NCBI GenBank assembly: GCA_947685225.1 | Contig: CANTUV010000024.1 | Coordinates: 17,812,001 to 17,876,000, forward strand | Source: Garcia nutans | Taxonomy: Eukaryota; Streptophyta; Magnoliopsida; Malpighiales; Euphorbiaceae | Reading direction: 5' to 3' | DNA: 64,000 bases | Shown: positions 58,720-64,000 of the stretch, piece after piece | How the letters are laid out: each line of letters starts with the position of its first letter | How positions within the stretch are numbered: the first letter of the stretch is position 1 | Notes under the pieces: model-generated | The model's database searches: none | What the model saw: only the letters and a program-made list of their open reading frames with translations | What the model was told of the DNA's origin: nothing | Translations under genes and position numbers: made by a program

Positions 58720-61149
58720 TGTAATATCCCAATGTGTGCCCTAGAAGTTTGGATATAATTGTTGTTTGATTTGAATTAAATGTATATATGTTTTTGCAAA
58801 AGAGATGATTGTGTTAATGGAATGTATATGTTGTATATATGTTAATATATATAACATATAAGTTGGTCAAATGGAGAGTCAAGGGAAGAAGATATTTTGA
58901 TTTGGGATGAGTGAAATTACTAAATAGGGCATGTGGATGAAGGGTAGTTAGAACAAGTGGGAAGAGGGTATGTTGGTAATTGTCTTGTTAGAATTGCTTG
59001 GTGGAGATTTAAAGAGATGATAATTTGACTTTTCTTTATCATCTTTTCTTCTTTTCCCTTATGGTGGCCGGCTCATCCAAAGACAAAAGGGAGCAAGAGA
59101 GCAAGAGAGGATCTTGAAGTTCTAAGCTCAAATTGTAGGAGGAATCAAAGGTTTTGGTTGAAGATTTGTGAAATTTCTTCATTTAAAGTAAGTACTCTCT
59201 TGTTTTCTTTTGTTCTTTTTGAAGTGGTGTTTGAAGTGAGTTTTGAATTGTTAGTAATATGATTAGTTGTGCTTGTGGTGTGTTTTTAAGTGTTGAAAGT
59301 GATTGTAAGTAAAGAAGTTATAGTATTGTTGATATTGGAAGTGTTGATTTTGGTTTGAAGATGGTAAGTTAAGTGTTGATGTTGGTTTTTAGGGTTTTGA
59401 AGTGGTAAAAGATTGAATGTGTTGTTAATGTGCAAATTGTGATGAATATGTAAAATATGTGTTTAGAACATTGATTACATTCATTTGAATTAAGTTATAT
59501 TGTGTATAATGTAATTGAGTGCAACCAAAGGAGACTTGGACATGTTTAGGGTTTCAATTCATGAGTGACACGGCCAAAAGCAAGGAGAGACACGGCCAAT
59601 TCATGAGAGACACGGCCAAGCCAAGGAAATTTGGGCTGTGTTGGATTGATTTTGGAGAGACACGGCCGTATCCCATGCCCGTGTTTGTTGCTGCCAAATT
59701 TGTGTTGAGAGACACGGCCACAAGCTTGGCCGTGTCCCTCAAATGTGTTAGTTAATGTTTCTATTCTTTGTTCTTCTTGCATTGTTTTGATTCTCCAAAG
59801 GTATTTATGTACCTAAGCCTAAACATAAACACTTTAAACACACTTAAAACAATAATGATCCAAACAAATGTATGTGGAAGATTCTAAATTCATGAGTAAT
59901 GTAAATTGTTATGTATATATATATATATGATGAAATAGGAAATGTGGAATATATGATGATCATTGAAAAAGTATGTGCAATGCCATTGATTATGTATACT
60001 TGAGTGATGAATTGATCAATGTGAATCTTGTCAATGGTAATGTGTATATAAATAATGTACTTTGAAATGCTATATTAATGAGGCTATATGTATAATATGA
60101 ATGGAGATATGAAATGAGATGAGGCCATTGTGATTTGGCTATGATGATTCCATTGAAAGAATATAAGGCATGTTTGCCTAATTGATGATGAGAATTGAGA
60201 ATGAGTTAATAAATGAATTGTGTGTCTAATGTGTTATTCATTTTCAGAGTTTTATTGTTGGTGGCATGCCTATTGGTAACATTCTCTTGAAGTTAGGTTG
60301 GATTTGATCCTTGAAGCCTAATTGAGATGTTAAAACCCTTGAAGCTAGGTTGGGTTGGTTCTTGAAGCCAAGTTGGGTTGATACTTAGCATGCTTTGTTC
60401 CCCTTGAAGCTTAATTGAACCTAATCCTTGAAGCCTAGTTGGGATTATGATAATGATGAATGTGATAATTAAACCAAAGCATTAACTCTGAAAATTGAAT
60501 GGCATATTAGAGTGATTTGGGCCCATGCTTGTCTTTGTATATAATGTCATTCTTGAATGGTAAAATCATTGGAACTATGAAGATGTAATATGAATATTGT
60601 TATGACATTGAATGTAGTGTGATGTGGTAATGGGATGTGCTTTTATGTGTATGGTTTATGAAATATAAAGGTGTGATGTTAGCTTTTCACTTAGGATGTT
60701 AATTTTATAATTTAGATGTGTAACATTGCATTGCCTTAAAGTATAGTGTTGGTATATTTTGTACTACTAAGCCGATGGCTTAGCGCGATAGTGTTTAATT
60801 GCGCAGGTGACAGAGTTGAACCTGAGAGTTCTTCGAGACCAAGTGAGAGTAGACATTGAAGAGTTCATTTTGGGACTTAAAGATCAGAGAAGAGCTGCCA
60901 ATCATGTATATATTCTATGTTTTGTAAATTTTGATTTATAACATATTTGTAATAACTTCCGCTGTGAATTATTAAACATTTTATATATAGTGTCTTTTGG
61001 ATTTCTTTTATTTGTTTGACATTGATTTCACTTATTTACAAAGATATTTGTTGTGTCTTTTTAAACCGTGGCATTTTCTATATTCAGTATATGTATATTA
61101 CGATCGTTTAAGCATGCTTGGTACGTATACAGGGTATAGAGGTGTTACA
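58720..61149 (+). mobile_element. Solo LTR with perfect TSD GTGGG
   Basis: It runs from TGTAATATCCC to GAGGTGTTACA, 2430 bp, flanked by GTGGG at 58715-58719 and 61150-61154. It carries a CACGGCC cluster (59566-59745), GGTTGGGT repeats (60285-60445) and the two-hairpin motif (60767-60804). It is the innermost and therefore youngest insertion of the nest. Confidence 0.95.
59566..59745 (+). repeat. CACGGCC palindrome cluster in the solo LTR
   Basis: GACACGGCCAA and GGCCGTGTC units alternate. Flanking sequence matches the opposite strand of the array cluster around 4140-4515, and the right flank matches 42560-42640 of the Athila-like LTR. Confidence 0.85.
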
Positions 61150-61633
61150 GTGGGCTTTAAGATCGAAGACTGACTGCCAAACATGTATAAATTTTATGTG
61201 TTGTAAAACTTGAGTTTTGATGTATATGAATTTGTAAATATTATTACTTTCCGTTGCATAGTGAACAAATATTTTATCTACTATATTTCATAATAAACCT
61301 TTACTTTATTTTGTACTAGAAGTATAAATCCTTTTTGCAGGTTGTAGTTGATGTTATAAGGGGGATTTATTGGAAGTGTATTGAGAATGATTTTGTTTGC
61401 ATTGGTTTGTGTAAAAATATTTTCAAAAATTAGAAAAAAACCAGTTTTGTCGACACTTGGGATTGAATTTTTAGGCGAAACTATGGCAAAATTTCTGTAA
61501 AAATTGGAACAAAAATTTGACTAAGTAAAAGTGGTAGCAACATTAGGATAGTGTGGCGCCTCTACTCAGCTTACACGCATAGGTCGGGAAGGGGTGTTAC
61601 ATGTACATTCTGATGTGTTTGCAGACATAGGTA

Positions 61634-62872
61634 GTGATGGCGTCTCAGTCACGTCGGTCTGTAGAAGGTAGTGCTGAGAGTGTAGCTCCTGAAGAGGGTA
61701 GAGATGGAGCTAGGGTTGAGAGAGCTGGAGTGGCACCTGCTCCTGCGCCAGAGAGATCAGCTGCTAATGAGGTTCCGAAGGTGTGGTTTCGGCATGTGGT
61801 AGAATTATTCAGGCAAGCTCCAGTGCAGCAGCAGCCACCGCCACCACAGACTCAAATGCCGGTGAGACATTATGATAAATTGAGAAAGTATGGGGCTGAG
61901 GATTTCTTTGGCACTACAGATCCTGCAGTAGCTAAGCAGTGGTTGGATAGAGTGCAGAGGGTATTTATTCAGTTGCAAGCTACTCCTGAAGAGAAATTTG
62001 ATTATGCTAGATCCCTTTTGTAGAAAGATGCTTATGATTGGTGGAAGACGGTTCCACATGCTATGGATGATCCACCTACTTTGTCTTATGGTGATTTTCT
62101 GAGGGAGTTTGAGCAGAAATATACTCCGAGGGAGTATAAGGATGTCAAGAAGATGGAATTTCTGAATTTGAGACAAGATAACCGGACTGTGACAGAGTAT
62201 GAGATTGAGTATATCCGGTTGAGTCGCTATGCCGGGGGGATTATTTCTGATGAGATTGACCGGTGTAGGAGATTTGAGGAGGGGTTGAGGCCCTCTATTA
62301 TGTGCATTGTTGCTGGTTCTTGGTATCAGGATTTTTCTCAGTTAGTTGCTGCAGCTAGAAGTGTTGAGAGAGCACAGGGTATTGCAACAGCTGCTACTGA
62401 GGAGGAGACTAGAGTTAGGATATCCTAGTTTGAAGTAGGGTCTTCATCTATTAAAATAGGCAGAGGAAGTTTTGTTCCGAGAGTCAGTAGGAGCCTGAGG
62501 CAGTTGGGTAGGTCAGTTCTGTATCAGAGGCAGAGACCGAGACCTACAGTTTCTGTAGCAAGTGCTCCGACTCCAGTGGTTCAGAGATCCATTCCATCTG
62601 TATATGTTCATTGTGGTATGACACATGGGGGTGCTTGTTGGAAGACAGGTGGATCAGGAGTATGTTTTAGATGTGGGTCACCAGCTCATTTTATCAAAGA
62701 TTGCCCTGAGCTAAAGGATCATAGACAGACTGATACTGCAGCTTCTTGACCTAGTTTTAGCAGAGGTGGTCGAGGGGGCAGAGGTGTCAGTAGAGGTGGT
62801 CGACCTGGAATCAGTCAGAGAGGAGGCTCTACATCCGGAGGCAGTAGGCCAGATGAGGCTGGGTCTTCTTAG
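61634..62872 (+). pseudogene. Chromovirus gag with four stops in one frame
   Basis: ATG at 61634 or 61637 (MASQSRRSVEG) begins about 30 bp after the nested LTR. One frame runs throughout. The capsid-type gag domain spans KYGAEDFFGTTDPAVAKQWL, ARSLL, DAYDWWKT, EFEQKYTPREYKDVKKMEF and YIRLSRYAGG. A CCHC knuckle follows (CFRCGSPAHFIKDC, about 62670), then an RG-rich stretch (GGRGGRGVSRGG). Stops are at 62021 TAG, 62426 TAG, 62747 TGA and 62870 TAG. All fit a single C-to-T change in CAG or CGA. The frame continues into protease, as in one-frame gag-pol chromoviruses. It belongs with the LTR at 53640 and the PBS at 56047. Confidence 0.9.
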
Positions 62873-64000
62873 AGAGTATATGTGATGCAGAGGCATCCGG
62901 ATGCTTCAGCAGTTATTGCGGGTACATTTTCTTTATTTGGCATTTCAATTCTTTCTTTAATTGATCCAAGATCTACTCATTCATACATAAGTACATCTAT
63001 CTTGCCTGTGGCTGAATTGCATTCAGAGTCCTTAGGATTTGATGTGTTGGTGACAAATCCTTTAGGACATAGTGTTATGGTGAGTAAGGTGCATCGTGAT
63101 AGTTCAGTTGTGGTGCAAGGTGAGGAATTTTTGGGTGATTTGATTGAAATGCCTTTTAAGGAATATGATTTGATCTTAGGCATGGATTGGTTATCTAAGC
63201 ATAGAGCTGTGGTAGACTGTCAAAAGAAATGTGTTACCTTGAGATCCGGTGATGGTAGAAGTGTGATGGTATCTAGTGAGCAGAGACAACTTGCATCCTT
63301 GTTTGTATCAGCTTTTGCAGCTAGGAAGTTGATTAGAAAAGGGTGTGATGCTTATCTTGCTCATGTTGTGGATACCAGAGTAGTGGGTTCTCAACTTGAT
63401 CGTATACCCACAGTTGCTGAATTTCCAGATGTTTTTCCGGAGGAGTTGCTAGGGTTACCCCCTGAGAGAGAGAGGTTGAGTTTGGTATCGATTTATTGCC
63501 TGGTACCACTCCCATCTCTATTACTCCCTATCAAATGGCATCTGCTGAGTTGAGAGAGTTGATGGTGCAGTTGCAGGAGTTGTTGGATAAAGGGTTTGTT
63601 CACCCTAGTGTTTCTCCGTGCGGAGCTCCTATTTTGTTTATAAAGAAGAAGGATGGTACTTTGAGGTTGTGCATCGATTATAGGCAATTGAACAAGGTGA
63701 CTATCAAGAATAAGTATCCATTGCCTAGGATTGATGATCTCTTTGATTAGTTGAAGGGAGCAACAGTGTTTTCTAAGATTGATTTGAGATCAGGGTACCA
63801 TCAGTTGATGGTCAGAGAGGAAGATGTTCCTAAGACAGCTTTTCGCACAAGATATGGGCATTATGAGTTTTAGTGATGCCTTTTGGATTAACGAATGCAC
63901 CTGCAGCTTTTATGGATTTGATGAATAGGGTGTTTAGGCCCTATCTGGATCAGTTTGTGGTAGTCTTTATTGACGATATTTTGGTGTATTCGCGTAATGA
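62873..64000 (+). pseudogene. Chromovirus protease and RT, runs off the window
   Basis: Protease shows IDPRSTHSYIST (about 62960), where relatives have DPG or DSG, so the active-site Gly is replaced by Arg. GMDWLSKHRAVVDC lies near 63180. The RT N-terminus PDVFPEELLGLPPERE is followed by a frame change near 63470. RT continues with LDKGFVHPSVSPCGAPILF, CIDYRQLNKVTIKNKYPLP and SKIDLRSGYHQL. A stop at 63748 (TAG for Gln) and a 1-nt loss near 63870 follow, then MPFGLTNAPAAF and VFIDDILVYSRN, the catalytic box, at the window end. The remaining RT, RNase H and integrase lie outside. Lineage: Ty3/gypsy chromovirus, probably Tekay-like. Confidence 0.9.

Larger units (their letters stand above)
56182..61601 (+). 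mobile_element. Solo LTR, hybrid, carrying a nested solo LTR
   Basis: It starts TGTAATATCCC and ends GGGGTGTTACA; without the insertion 58720-61149 and its duplicated TSD it is about 2985 bp. The flanks are GGTAC (56177-56181) and TGTAC (61602-61606), a 4 of 5 match consistent with an aged target duplication. The first part matches the TGTAATATCC family, including the 40380-40930 cassette. The last roughly 290 bp resemble the LTR ending at 25685 instead. It sits in the leader of the chromovirus, between PBS and gag. Confidence 0.75.

Overview
This is plant (dicot-like) nuclear DNA made almost entirely of LTR retrotransposons. I find no host protein gene, rRNA or tRNA gene. The evidence is plant-type Ty3/gypsy polyproteins (chromovirus/Tekay-like, Athila-like and Tat/Ogre-like), LTRs of 1.3-3.1 kb, 5-bp target-site duplications (TSDs), solo LTRs and deep nesting, as in a heterochromatic or pericentromeric region. 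The species cannot be fixed from the sequence.

Region 1 (1-18895) is a tandem array with a period of about 6.69 kb. Each unit is one minus-strand LTR (about 3.15 kb) plus one 3.55-kb internal region that keeps a primer binding site (PBS) and polypurine tract (PPT) but encodes no gag or pol. The order is internal-LTR-internal-LTR-internal-LTR, with LTRs shared between neighbours. Copies are nearly identical, and the array breaks off abruptly at about 18895.

Region 2 (18896-26020) is a badly decayed plus-strand chromovirus: gag zinc knuckles, protease, RT, RNase H, integrase, chromodomain-like tail, PPT and a 2.9-kb 3' LTR, followed by an LTR-end fragment. Region 3 (26021-37998) holds a truncated Tat-like gag fragment, an LTR fragment, and a gag-only minus-strand Tat/Ogre-like element (LTRs 28371-30008 and 36172-37998) with two minisatellites in its 3' untranslated region. 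Region 4 (37999-47041) contains two Athila-like elements head to head; the left one is split by a solo LTR (39030-41624, TSD TTGTT).

Region 5 (47042-64000) is a nest. The Athila-like gag-pol is split by a solo Tat-like LTR (47269-49445, TSD GGAGG) and cut in its integrase by a chromovirus starting at 53640. The leader of that chromovirus holds a solo LTR (56182-61601), which itself holds another (58720-61149, TSD GTGGG). The chromovirus gag-pol runs off the window end.

The most interesting signals are not genes. They are a two-hairpin motif with compensatory changes in nine LTRs, a second hairpin class with an RGGA or GGA loop just ahead of PPT-like tracts in different lineages, a palindromic CACGGCC module shared by unrelated LTR families, a 47-bp perfect palindrome in a Tat LTR, and the tandem LTR array itself. 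All coding regions carry stops or frameshifts; most stops fit C-to-T change at CAG or CGA codons.
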